Of a stretch of DNA of 34,869 bases, positions 15,873-23,917 are shown piece by piece (within the stretch, counting starts at the first letter, position 1; each line of letters starts with the position of its first letter). The notes under the pieces are model-generated. The model ran no database searches. It saw only the letters and a list, made by a program, of their open reading frames with translations, and was not told where the DNA came from. The stretch is taken from contig NZ_JARWOV010000089.1 of assembly GCF_029868855.1 (NCBI RefSeq), positions 1 through 34,869 on the forward strand, read 5' to 3'. The translations under genes were made by a program, and so were the position numbers. Source of the DNA: Nocardia carnea. GTDB lineage: Bacteria; Actinomycetota; Actinomycetes; Mycobacteriales; Mycobacteriaceae.

Positions 15873-17771
15873 TCATCTCCCGTTGATCCCGTACAGCCGC
15901 TCCCAGTTCTCCCGGCTGGTCAGTTCGGCATGGGCGCTGCGGTAACGCTCCTGCAGCGTCGGCAGCTCCTTGCGCAACCGGCGCAATACGCGCAGCGTGC
16001 GCAGCAGCAGGGCACGCGCCCGCGCCTTGTCGCGTTTACGCACCCGCACCCCCGATTGCGAGGCGTCGGTGACGACCACATGGTCGAACAGGGAGACGTG
16101 CCACCAGTGCGCATCTTCACGGGTCACTCCGACGAGCCCGTACTGCACCCGGCCGGTCCACTGCTGGATCGCCCGTTTGATCAGCACCGCCAGCAACCGG
16201 CTCGGTTCGCCGCCCGCCCGGCGCACCCGGATATCGGCGGAGTTCACCGGCGGGGTGGCGGCGGGATGTTTCATGGTTTCCGGGTAGTCGGCGCGGCTGG
16301 TGCGGGCCCGGCGCAGTACCTCGGTGCCGCCGTCGCGCAGGATCTTCGGCCCTTCCAGGAAATCCTCGATACCCTGCAGCGTGGTGTGCGCGAGACCGTA
16401 CTGCATCCCGACCAGGTACTCCGCGATATTGCGAAGCAGCTGACGCGAGATGGTGTCGGCGTCCAGGTCGGTGTGCATGGCGCTGACGATCAGCGAGTTA
16501 CGGGTGCTGAAGTAGCGGGCCCAGTCGTCGAAATCCTTCCAGTAGAAGTCCGCGTGCCAGACCGCCGCGTTCGGCAGGGTGACCGTGACGAAGCCGTGCT
16601 CCCGCGCACGAACCCCGTACTCGACATCGTCCCACTGGAAGAAGATCGGCAGCGGCAGCCCGATCTTCTTCACCACCTCGGCCGGTATCAGGCAGGTCCA
16701 CCAGGCGTTGTAGCCGGCGTCGACGCGGCGTTCCTGGTTCTTCTTCAGCATGCTGGTGTTGCGCAGCGCCTTGGGTACCTTCTGGCCGTGCATCAGCTTG
16801 TCCAGGTGCACATCCTCGGCACCGACGTTCAGATAGTCGGGGTTGAGCAGGAAGAGCATCTGCGCGCCGACCAGGGTCGGTTCCACGGTGAGGTTGGCGA
16901 AGGCCTGCAACCGCAGCACGGTTTCGGGCTCGCAGAGAATATCGTCGTCCATGAGGATGACGTCGGCGTGCTCGTTGGCCGCCGACACCTCGTACAGTCC
17001 GCGGGTGAAACCGCCGGCGCCGCCCAGGTTGGGCTGGCGGATATAGCGCAGTTTCTCGCCGAGCGCGGGCCGGGTTTCCTGGTAGCGCGGCTGGTTCTCC
17101 ACCAGGTCGGTGCCCTGGTCCACCACGTACACCGCGTCGAGGGCGCCCAGTACGGTCTGGTCGGAGGCCAGTGCCGCCACGGTTTCGGCGCAGTCCTGGG
17201 CGCGGTTGAAAGTGCAGATGGCGATGGCCACCGGGCGTACGGTGCCGGGTGCGGGGGCGGTCCAGGTGAGGTCCGAGACGGCCAGTTCACCGCCGACGGC
17301 GTCGAATTCGAGCCAGAGCGCGCCGCCGTCGACGAACTGGTCCAGCGGCGCGGTCAGGGTGACCGGGCCACTGGCGGTGACCTCGGTGCTGCCGACGATG
17401 CGGCGGTGCCCGGCGATATCGGAGGCGACGATCCGCACTCTGGCATGTTTGCCGACGTGCAGGGTCATTGTCGCCTGCACTTCGGTCACCACGGTCCAGC
17501 GCTGCCAGTAGCTCGCGGCGAAACGGCCGAAGTAGGTGTTGGTGTGTGCAGTGGCGCCCTTTTCCAGGTGCAGGCTCATCCGATCGCGGGTGGCGCGACC
17601 TTTGACCACCGCGTACAGCTCGTCGCTGATCTTCGGCGACGGTCCGGTGAAAATGCCGCGGGCGAGCACCAGCCGGTCCGGTGCCCGGTGGTGTTCGGCG
17701 CGCAGCGACTCCGGCGCGACCGCCGAGTGTTCGTTCGTCTCGCTAACGGCCTGCATAGCCGACTGGTCCAT
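15873..17771 (-). CDS. glfT2: Galactofuranosyltransferase GlfT2
   Basis: A 632-residue polymerising galactofuranosyltransferase (Rv3808c type) that extends the galactan with alternating beta-1,5 and beta-1,6 links. There is an N-terminal beta-sandwich domain (about 30-175), then a GT2 domain (A-I-A-I-C-T-F-N-R at about 182). The metal-binding Asp275-277 (M-D-D-D), W380-D-D-V-E-384 with the candidate catalytic Asp381, and metal-ligand His406 (V-W-H-A-D) are all in place. The C-terminal helical domain is complete. ATG 17771 follows GAGGACTTC. Unlike in mycobacteria, the UDP-galactopyranose mutase gene is not directly upstream. The 5' region instead holds two copies of the 59-bp repeat and an overlapping open frame. 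Confidence 0.96.
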   Translation of the reverse strand: MDQSAMQAVSETNEHSAVAPESLRAEHHRAPDRLVLARGIFTGPSPKISDELYAVVKGRATRDRMSLHLEKGATAHTNTYFGRFAASYWQRWTVVTEVQATMTLHVGKHARVRIVASDIAGHRRIVGSTEVTASGPVTLTAPLDQFVDGGALWLEFDAVGGELAVSDLTWTAPAPGTVRPVAIAICTFNRAQDCAETVAALASDQTVLGALDAVYVVDQGTDLVENQPRYQETRPALGEKLRYIRQPNLGGAGGFTRGLYEVSAANEHADVILMDDDILCEPETVLRLQAFANLTVEPTLVGAQMLFLLNPDYLNVGAEDVHLDKLMHGQKVPKALRNTSMLKKNQERRVDAGYNAWWTCLIPAEVVKKIGLPLPIFFQWDDVEYGVRAREHGFVTVTLPNAAVWHADFYWKDFDDWARYFSTRNSLIVSAMHTDLDADTISRQLLRNIAEYLVGMQYGLAHTTLQGIEDFLEGPKILRDGGTEVLRRARTSRADYPETMKHPAATPPVNSADIRVRRAGGEPSRLLAVLIKRAIQQWTGRVQYGLVGVTREDAHWWHVSLFDHVVVTDASQSGVRVRKRDKARARALLLRTLRVLRRLRKELPTLQERYRSAHAELTSRENWERLYGINGR

Positions 17772-17800
17772 GAAGTCCTCGAAATCCTCGTATATCGCGC

Positions 17801-17859
17801 ATGAGCGAGGGCCCTGCGTGGTTACGCTTCGCTACCGCCTCCGGGCCTGACTCGCTCAT
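17801..17859 (-). repeat. 59-bp palindromic-ended repeat, copy B
   Basis: It begins ATGAGCGAG and ends CTCGCTCAT, a perfect 9-bp inverted terminal repeat; just inside, GGCCC and GGGCC can also pair. It differs from copy C at one base in 59. It lies in the 5' region of glfT2, with its protein-like reading direction on the same strand as glfT2. Confidence 0.92.
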
Positions 17860-17875
17860 ACTCTGCCTATTAAGC

Positions 17876-17934
17876 ATGAGCGAGGGCCCTCCGTGGTTAC
17901 GCTTCGCTACCGCCTCCGGGCCTGACTCGCTCAT
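17876..17934 (-). repeat. 59-bp palindromic-ended repeat, copy C
   Basis: It is identical to copy B except for one base near position 15 (C for G). It starts 75 bases after copy B, with a 16-base unrelated spacer. The same 9-bp terminal inverted repeat is intact. It lies downstream of the GtrA gene and upstream of glfT2, both on the minus strand. Confidence 0.92.
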
Positions 17935-17993
17935 ACTGGGTGCCGACGGGACCGACATGTCCCGGAATACGGTTCGCGGCGCGCCCGAGAATA

Positions 17994-18536
17994 TCAATCA
18001 GCCACGCCGCTCGCCCGTTCGGTCGTTTCCCTATCGCCTTCGCCGGTAAACACGAACTTGTCATAAGCCCAATACCGGAACACCACGGCAACAATCTGAC
18101 CTATCAGTGTTCCAGAAATATTGTCCGCCAGCGGGGTGGACAGATCCAGCACATAGCGGGAGAAACCCAGACAACCCAGCTGCAGCCCGATGGCGATCAC
18201 ATTGATCAGCGCATACATCACATATTCGCGCGCCGGGCTACCGGTTTGCTTGTGCGAGAACGTCCACCATTTGTTGCCGAAGTAGGTGACCACAGTCGCC
18301 ACCGCGATCGCGATGATCTTCGCGGGCAGCGGGACGTGGAACATCACCCCCTCGCCGCCCCAGGCACCGAAGTTGAACACCAGCAGGTTGTAGGTGCCGG
18401 CATCGACCAGGAACCCGATCACCCCGACCACCAGGAACGCCGCACTCTGCCGCAGCCCGGCACGCACTCGCGCGGCGAGCGAACGAGGGGGCGGCGCGCC
18501 GGTGTCGACCACGGCCGACGACTCACCAGATGACAC
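17994..18536 (-). CDS. GtrA-family membrane protein (Rv3789-like)
   Basis: A 180-residue protein with four predicted membrane helices: about 30-55 (S-A-A-F-L-V-V-G-V-I-G-F-L-V-D-A-G-T), 72-90, 105-125 and 140-165. It has the GtrA hallmark segment G-N-K-W-W-T-F and the closing R-Y-W-A-Y-D-K-F-V-F. In mycobacteria the homologue Rv3789 acts in arabinogalactan assembly, proposed as a decaprenyl-phosphoarabinose translocase or as a partner of arabinosyltransferase AftA. The GTG at 18536 gives the expected length. It is divergent from the GT2 gene; the gap between them holds repeat copy D. Confidence 0.9.
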   Translation of the reverse strand: MSSGESSAVVDTGAPPPRSLAARVRAGLRQSAAFLVVGVIGFLVDAGTYNLLVFNFGAWGGEGVMFHVPLPAKIIAIAVATVVTYFGNKWWTFSHKQTGSPAREYVMYALINVIAIGLQLGCLGFSRYVLDLSTPLADNISGTLIGQIVAVVFRYWAYDKFVFTGEGDRETTERASGVAD

Positions 18537-18580
18537 GCGCCGACGGTACCGCAGTGACCTGAGCCATCGGGTTGCGCACG

Positions 18581-18641
18581 GCAGAAGCGAGTCAGGCCCG
18601 GAGGCGGTAGCGCAGCGTAACCACGTAGGGCCCTCTTCTGC
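18581..18641 (+). repeat. Palindromic-ended repeat, divergent copy D (about 61 bp)
   Basis: The core matches copies A-C, but the ends have changed to GCAGAAG and CTTCTGC. These are again exact reverse complements of each other, so both ends changed in a compensating way. The core differs from copy B at only a few positions. It lies in the gap between the GtrA gene and the divergent GT2 gene. The protein-like frame is still open (S-E-S-G-P-E-A-V-A-Q-R-N-H) but has no start codon of its own. Confidence 0.85.
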
Positions 18642-18706
18642 CCCATGGATACAGCCCGGTACTCTCCCGGTGTTCCCATATCCATCGATTTCGAGGATTT
18701 GACCAG

Positions 18707-19702
18707 GTGGAGTCCACCGTTCTCCGTGTTGCTGCCGTGGTCCCGTGCCACAACGAAGAAGCATCGGTCGCCAAGGTCGTCACCGACCTGAAGGCCGCGG
18801 TGCCCGGAATTGTCGTGTACGTGTACGACAACCTGAGCACCGATGCCACGGTCGAGAAGGCGCAGGCCGCCGGCGCCATCGTGCGCAAGGAGCTGGCCAA
18901 GGGCAAAGGAAATGTCGTACGCCGGGCCTTCGCCGATATCGAGGCCGATGTGTACCTCATGATCGACGGCGACGACACCTACGAGGCGTCCGCGGCTCCG
19001 GAAATGATCGAAACCCTGCTCTCCGGCCCCTTCGATCATGTGCTCGGTGTGCGGAAGCAGGATGTGGGCGGATCGGCCTACCGGGCCGGTCACGAAACCG
19101 GCAACCGGGTCCTCAACGGTGTGGTCGGCAAGGTTTTCGGCGAGAACGTCGAGGATATGCTGAGCGGGTTCCGGGTGTTCTCCCGCCGCTTCGTCAAAAG
19201 TTTTCCCGCCGTATCCCGGGAATTCGAGATCGAAACCGAACTCACCGTGCACTCGCTGCATTTGCGTGTACCGCAGACCGCGGTCCCGGTCGGCTTCCGG
19301 GATCGGCCCGCGGGTAGCGAGAGCAAATTGCGCACCTACCACGACGGATTCAAAATCCTGGCCCTGATCTTCGGCCTCGCCCGGCACGAGCGGCCGGTGG
19401 CGTTCTACGGCCTTTTCGGCACCCTGAGCTGGTTGATCTCGGTGGTGCTGACCATCCCGATCATCGCGGAATACTACGAATCGCATACCGTGCCGCGCTT
19501 CCCCACCCTCTTCCTCGCGTGCACACTGCTGCTCGTGGGCTTCCTCGCTTGGACAGCAGGCCTGATCCTGGACGGTATCCGCCGCTCCAGGCACGAGGCC
19601 GCACGGCTGATCTACCTGCGCTACGAAGCGCCGGGCGCGGCGCAACCGGCCTCCTCGACCGGCGAACCCCAGCCGGATCCCGTGGCCGGGGATATCCGTT
19701 GA
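18707..19702 (+). CDS. Membrane-bound family 2 glycosyltransferase
   Basis: A 331-residue GT2 enzyme. The N-terminal GT-A domain starts V-V-P-C-H-N-E-E and carries D-G-D-D (residues 87-90) for the metal and nucleotide sugar. Two C-terminal membrane helices (about 252-272 and 282-305) anchor it. The layout resembles polyprenyl-phosphate glycosyltransferases (DPM1/GtrB-like), which load sugars onto lipid carriers and often pair with GtrA-type proteins such as the divergent neighbour. The sugar is unknown. Start GTG 18707 has no strong ribosome binding site. The stop overlaps the next start as TTGA, so it forms an operon with the DUF2142-like gene. Confidence 0.88.
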   Translation: MESTVLRVAAVVPCHNEEASVAKVVTDLKAAVPGIVVYVYDNLSTDATVEKAQAAGAIVRKELAKGKGNVVRRAFADIEADVYLMIDGDDTYEASAAPEMIETLLSGPFDHVLGVRKQDVGGSAYRAGHETGNRVLNGVVGKVFGENVEDMLSGFRVFSRRFVKSFPAVSREFEIETELTVHSLHLRVPQTAVPVGFRDRPAGSESKLRTYHDGFKILALIFGLARHERPVAFYGLFGTLSWLISVVLTIPIIAEYYESHTVPRFPTLFLACTLLLVGFLAWTAGLILDGIRRSRHEAARLIYLRYEAPGAAQPASSTGEPQPDPVAGDIR

Positions 19703-21219
19703 CCGCCGATACCGAGACCCGTCCCGCCGGAGACGAGCGGGCCGCGGGCCGTAAACCCCTGTCCGCTCCCGCCCGCGCCGGCCGGGCCGTGATCCGCCGG
19801 GCCGGCCCGGCGACCGTCGCCTTCCTGCTGCTGGCCGGAATCTTCGGCCTGGTGTTCGCGGTGATGAGCCCGCCGTTCTGGGGTCACGACGAACTCACCC
19901 AGTTCGGCCGCGCCTATCAGGTATCGCAGGGCGGTCTGGGCCCCACCGAAATCGAGGACGACCGCGGGGTCGCCTACGGCGGTGAAGTGCCGGCCGCCGT
20001 GGAAGCGCTCATGGGATTCGCGCTCGACGATTACACCCACAACCCGGGCGAGCCGTTTCCCCTCGTCGCCGACCCCGGCACCTACCAGCGGCTGAGCGAC
20101 GCACCGGTTACCGACGAGCGGAAAACGGTGTGGTTCACCAATACCGCGGCATATTCGGCGGTCCCCTATATCCCGAACGCGATCGGCATCTGGACCGCTG
20201 ACCTGGTCGGCGCCGATGCGGGCACCCTGGTGCGGCTCACCAGGCTCGCCGGATTGGCCTCCTATCTGCTGGTGGTCGGGTTCGCGCTGTGGGCCCTGCG
20301 CGCACACCGGATCCAATGGCTGGCGTTCACCGTGGCCGTTCTGCCGATCGCGGTGTTCCAGGCCGGCACCATCACCGCCGATACCCTCACCAACGCGCTC
20401 GCCCTGCTGGTCTCCGCGTTGCTGGTGAAAGGACTGTTCCTCGGGGACCGGCTGGGTCGCACCGAAACGGTCGCGGTGATGGCCTGCGCCGTCCTGCTGC
20501 CGCTGTGCAAACCGACCTATGTCCTGCTGGCCCTGCTGGTGGTGCTGATCCCGGCCGAGCGGATGGGCCTGACCGGGTGGCGCCGCCGGCTCACCTGGGT
20601 CTTCGCCGCCCTGGGCGCCATCGGATTCGCGGCGTGGATGAAGATCGCGGCACCGACCGGCGAAGGCACCAGCCTGATGCGGCCGCGGCACCAGTGGTAC
20701 ACGGTCGATACCGGCGAACAGCTGATCGGCATCCTGACCGACCCGTTCGGTTTCCTGCGGACCTTCTGGGAAAGCATTCTGCGTCGCGACCACGAGTGGT
20801 TCACGGAGTTCTTCGGCGAACTCGGCTTCGCGTACGTGAACGTGCCCGCCACCGCGATCGTGGCCTGCCTGCTGGCTCTCGCGGTGAGTGTAGGGACCGC
20901 CGAACGCTTCGCGCACCCGGATTTCCGGCGGACGCTGGTGGTCGCGCTGGTCATGGCCGCCAGTGTCGCGATGATCTACGTGACGCTGTACATGTCGTTC
21001 ACGCCGGTCGGCTACTACATCATCGACGGTGTCCAGGGCCGGTACTTCATTCCACTGGCCATCGTGACCCTGGCGGTGCTGCTGCGCTGGATGCCCTTCC
21101 GGCTCCGCGGCCCCGGGGACCGTGAGCCCGGCCGGGGCGCCGCGGTGACCATCGTCGTCGCGGCGACGATCGCACTGGTCGCCACGGTGGCGAAGTACCA
21201 CATCTACGTCTGGGCTTAG
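19699..21219 (+). CDS. DUF2142-like polytopic membrane protein
   Basis: About 506 residues with roughly 10-11 membrane helices and a large extracytoplasmic loop after helix 1. It begins S-P-P-F-W-G-H-D-E-L-T-Q-F-G-R-A-Y-Q, the pattern of DUF2142 and related GT-C-like proteins in which an acidic residue in the first loop is conserved. Proteins of this kind cluster with polysaccharide genes and may transfer lipid-linked sugars outside the membrane, but no activity is established here. TTG 19699 overlaps the upstream stop (TTGA), the likely coupled start; GTG 19789 is an alternative. It may use the lipid-linked sugar made by the preceding glycosyltransferase. Confidence 0.82.
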   Translation: MTADTETRPAGDERAAGRKPLSAPARAGRAVIRRAGPATVAFLLLAGIFGLVFAVMSPPFWGHDELTQFGRAYQVSQGGLGPTEIEDDRGVAYGGEVPAAVEALMGFALDDYTHNPGEPFPLVADPGTYQRLSDAPVTDERKTVWFTNTAAYSAVPYIPNAIGIWTADLVGADAGTLVRLTRLAGLASYLLVVGFALWALRAHRIQWLAFTVAVLPIAVFQAGTITADTLTNALALLVSALLVKGLFLGDRLGRTETVAVMACAVLLPLCKPTYVLLALLVVLIPAERMGLTGWRRRLTWVFAALGAIGFAAWMKIAAPTGEGTSLMRPRHQWYTVDTGEQLIGILTDPFGFLRTFWESILRRDHEWFTEFFGELGFAYVNVPATAIVACLLALAVSVGTAERFAHPDFRRTLVVALVMAASVAMIYVTLYMSFTPVGYYIIDGVQGRYFIPLAIVTLAVLLRWMPFRLRGPGDREPGRGAAVTIVVAATIALVATVAKYHIYVWA

Positions 21220-21259
21220 CCGCCTCGGGCGGCGCGGCTCGGAGCCGTCGTCTCGTTCT

Positions 21260-21299
21260 GCACTCCGCCGTTGTGGGGTGGCGGAGCCTCCGGCAGTGC
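21260..21299. terminator. Hairpin between convergent DUF2142-like gene and rmlB
   Basis: CTCCGCC (21263-21269) pairs with GGCGGAG (21280-21286). The flanking GCACT (21260-21264) and AGTGC (21295-21299) can also pair, partly competing with the first stem. It lies in a 148-bp gap between two stop codons. No U-tract is present. Confidence 0.4.
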
Positions 21300-21367
21300 G
21301 GCCTTGTCAACCCTCGTACCGGAACGTGACCGGTCCGGAGGATGAGTCGAGGGACGGAGGTGCGGGA

Positions 21368-22387
<1,020 letters not shown>

Positions 22388-22430
22388 CTAACTTCCCGTG
22401 CTGCCCGGTCCGGGGCATAACCGGCAACGC

Positions 22431-23360
22431 TCAGGTGTCCTGTGGGGGCCGGCTGTGGAGATGGCGGGTGAGAGTATGCCCGAGCTGGGGTGTGAGCGGG
22501 CCGGTGTGGTCGATGCCGAGCTGGGTGGCGAGTGCGGTGGCGTGCAGGCGGGTGGTGGTCTCGAGGAGGGTGGCGTAGGTATCGCTGGTGCCGCGGATCC
22601 GGTGGCGGGCGGTGGCGGCGATGACGACGGCGAGCGGCACGGCGGGCCACCACAGGATCCCGAGCGGCAGGTAGAGCACCGCCCAGGCGGCGAGGGTGGT
22701 CGCCCGCGAAAGGGTAAGGCGGGCCGCGGTGAGCTCGTCGCGGGTGGTGTCGGGGAGGATGAGCCAGAGAGCGGGCCAGACGGTGGCGAGATCGAGATGG
22801 TGGTCGCGATCCAGGCGCAGGGCGGCCGCATGGATACGGTCGCCGCTCCACGTCGGGCGTTCGGGGCGCTCGACAGCGATTCTGTCGCGAATCCGGGCAG
22901 CGCGATGCCGGCGGGCGGGGTCGGGGCGGTCGGCCGGGTCGGGAGCCAGCGCTCCCCGGTATTCCGCCTGGTAGGCGGCATCGGCGACATCCCATCGGCG
23001 GCGACGGACGCGCACAAACCAGCGGGCCGGCAACCGCAACGGTAGCGACAGGCTCTGCCATCCGGCAGCCAGGCAGATGTTCTCGACGACGGCACCGAGG
23101 AACTGGGCGATCAGCCCCACGACGGCGGCGCCGGCGAGTACGGCGATCAGCAGGATGAGCTGACCACCGAAGGTGGTGACGGCCGGATGCCCGGCGTAGC
23201 TGGTGATCTGGTGGCCGAGGTATCGGATATCGAGGGCGTGCGGGTGTCCCAGAACGCGTGCCGTGGCGACAACTGCCAGGTAGAGGGCGCCGGGTAAGGC
23301 CAGCAGGGAAAACCATTGCTCGGCGAGTTTTCTGGTGATCTCGCTCCAGAAACCGGCCAT
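22431..23360 (-). CDS. Membrane protein of the TPR-CHAT locus, unknown function
   Basis: A 309-residue protein with two N-terminal membrane helices (about 16-38 and 64-92), a basic cytoplasmic loop rich in Arg and Asp, and further hydrophobic helices at about 215-250. The loop contains P-T-W-S-G-D-R-I followed by a W-P-A-L-W-L-I-L-P-D-T-T-R-D-E-L segment. From memory, similar membrane proteins occur beside CHAT and vWA-MoxR-type conflict genes in streptomycetes; this needs a search. The ATG at 23360 follows directly on the TGA of the upstream gene (TGAATG), so the two are co-translated. A membrane-acting effector or anchor is inference. Confidence 0.78.
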   Translation of the reverse strand: MAGFWSEITRKLAEQWFSLLALPGALYLAVVATARVLGHPHALDIRYLGHQITSYAGHPAVTTFGGQLILLIAVLAGAAVVGLIAQFLGAVVENICLAAGWQSLSLPLRLPARWFVRVRRRRWDVADAAYQAEYRGALAPDPADRPDPARRHRAARIRDRIAVERPERPTWSGDRIHAAALRLDRDHHLDLATVWPALWLILPDTTRDELTAARLTLSRATTLAAWAVLYLPLGILWWPAVPLAVVIAATARHRIRGTSDTYATLLETTTRLHATALATQLGIDHTGPLTPQLGHTLTRHLHSRPPQDT

Positions 23361-23771
23361 TCAGGCCAGCCGTTCGCGCCGCAGCGGTTGACCGCTGACG
23401 GCACACCGAGGTGGCTCGGCCCCGGTGCCGGCATCGCCGCGGCCGACACAGACTTGCAAGGGGCAGCGGTAGACGACCTCGAAGCTGTGCACGCCGAGAG
23501 CTTCCAGGCTTCGCGTATGCCCGAAGATCCCCGGCGCGTCACCGGCGACCCGAAGCGCGGTGTGGACCGCGTGCAGGGCCGGCGCGATATCCACCGAACG
23601 GCTCGAACGGACAGCGCCCAGCAGCTGCTGTAGCGGTGTGGAGGTATCGGTTCCGTCGTCGCCGAGTGTGCCGCTTATCTCCGCGAGATGTTCGCAGAGA
23701 TAGGCCAACGCTGCTGTGGCACGGGCGGTGTCGGGTGGCAGCGGAGACAATGTCGGACCCCCTCGGAACAT
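23361..23771 (-). CDS. Small protein with C-terminal cysteine motif, CHAT-locus partner
   Basis: About 136 residues. The first 95 are helical (A-L-A-Y-L-C-E-H-L-A-E-I-S-G...L-L-G-A-V). The C-terminus is Y-R-C103-x4-C108, then P-P-R-C123-A-V-S-G-Q-P-L, which looks like an incomplete zinc ribbon. It resembles the small partner proteins of TPR-CHAT/caspase conflict loci (the class NCBI labels CATRA-associated), but I cannot confirm the family. It overlaps no upstream gene if the TPR-CHAT protein starts at 23918. The ATG at 23771 has no clear ribosome binding site. It is the first gene of a two-gene operon with the membrane protein. Confidence 0.65.
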   Translation of the reverse strand: MFRGGPTLSPLPPDTARATAALAYLCEHLAEISGTLGDDGTDTSTPLQQLLGAVRSSRSVDIAPALHAVHTALRVAGDAPGIFGHTRSLEALGVHSFEVVYRCPLQVCVGRGDAGTGAEPPRCAVSGQPLRRERLA

Positions 23772-23917
23772 CGGCGACTGCGCAGGCACCGCTGTCCGAC
23801 ATTCTCGTTCCCGGACTTGGCGGCGTGCTCGCCGGATCTTATCCTCGATATCCGGCGAGCGAAACGGCCACGGCGCCAAGCACAGTGGCCGACGCGAGGA
23901 TTCGAGGCAATGCACGT

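Larger units (their letters stand above)
17743..17934 (-). other. Repeat-encoded open frame overlapping the glfT2 start
   Basis: On the minus strand an ATG at 17934, which is the end of repeat copy C, opens a 63-codon frame. It runs through both tandem repeats in the same frame, so the M-S-E-S-G-P-E-A-V-A-K-R-N-H motif is read twice, 25 codons apart. It stops at 17743, 29 bases inside glfT2 in a different frame. It could be an upstream ORF that affects glfT2 translation, or chance. I see no strong ribosome binding site. Confidence 0.3.

Noticed and set aside
15930..17804. A 624-codon plus-strand frame opposite glfT2
   Set aside because: It mirrors glfT2 codon bias, has no domain and would cover almost all of a certain gene; long antisense frames are common at this GC content.
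17801..17934. Tandem copies B and C, considered as a CRISPR or transposon end
   Set aside because: Only two tandem units, each with inverted ends and a 16-base spacer, and no cas or transposase gene nearby.
19621..21201. A 526-codon minus-strand frame opposite the DUF2142-like gene
   Set aside because: Very rich in Gly, Arg and Gln with no recognisable fold; a GC-driven shadow.
23750..23917. ATG 23750 as the TPR-CHAT start
   Set aside because: The GGAG is only three bases away, the codons have low third-position GC compared with the rest of the gene, and it would overlap the start of the divergent gene; kept as an alternative.
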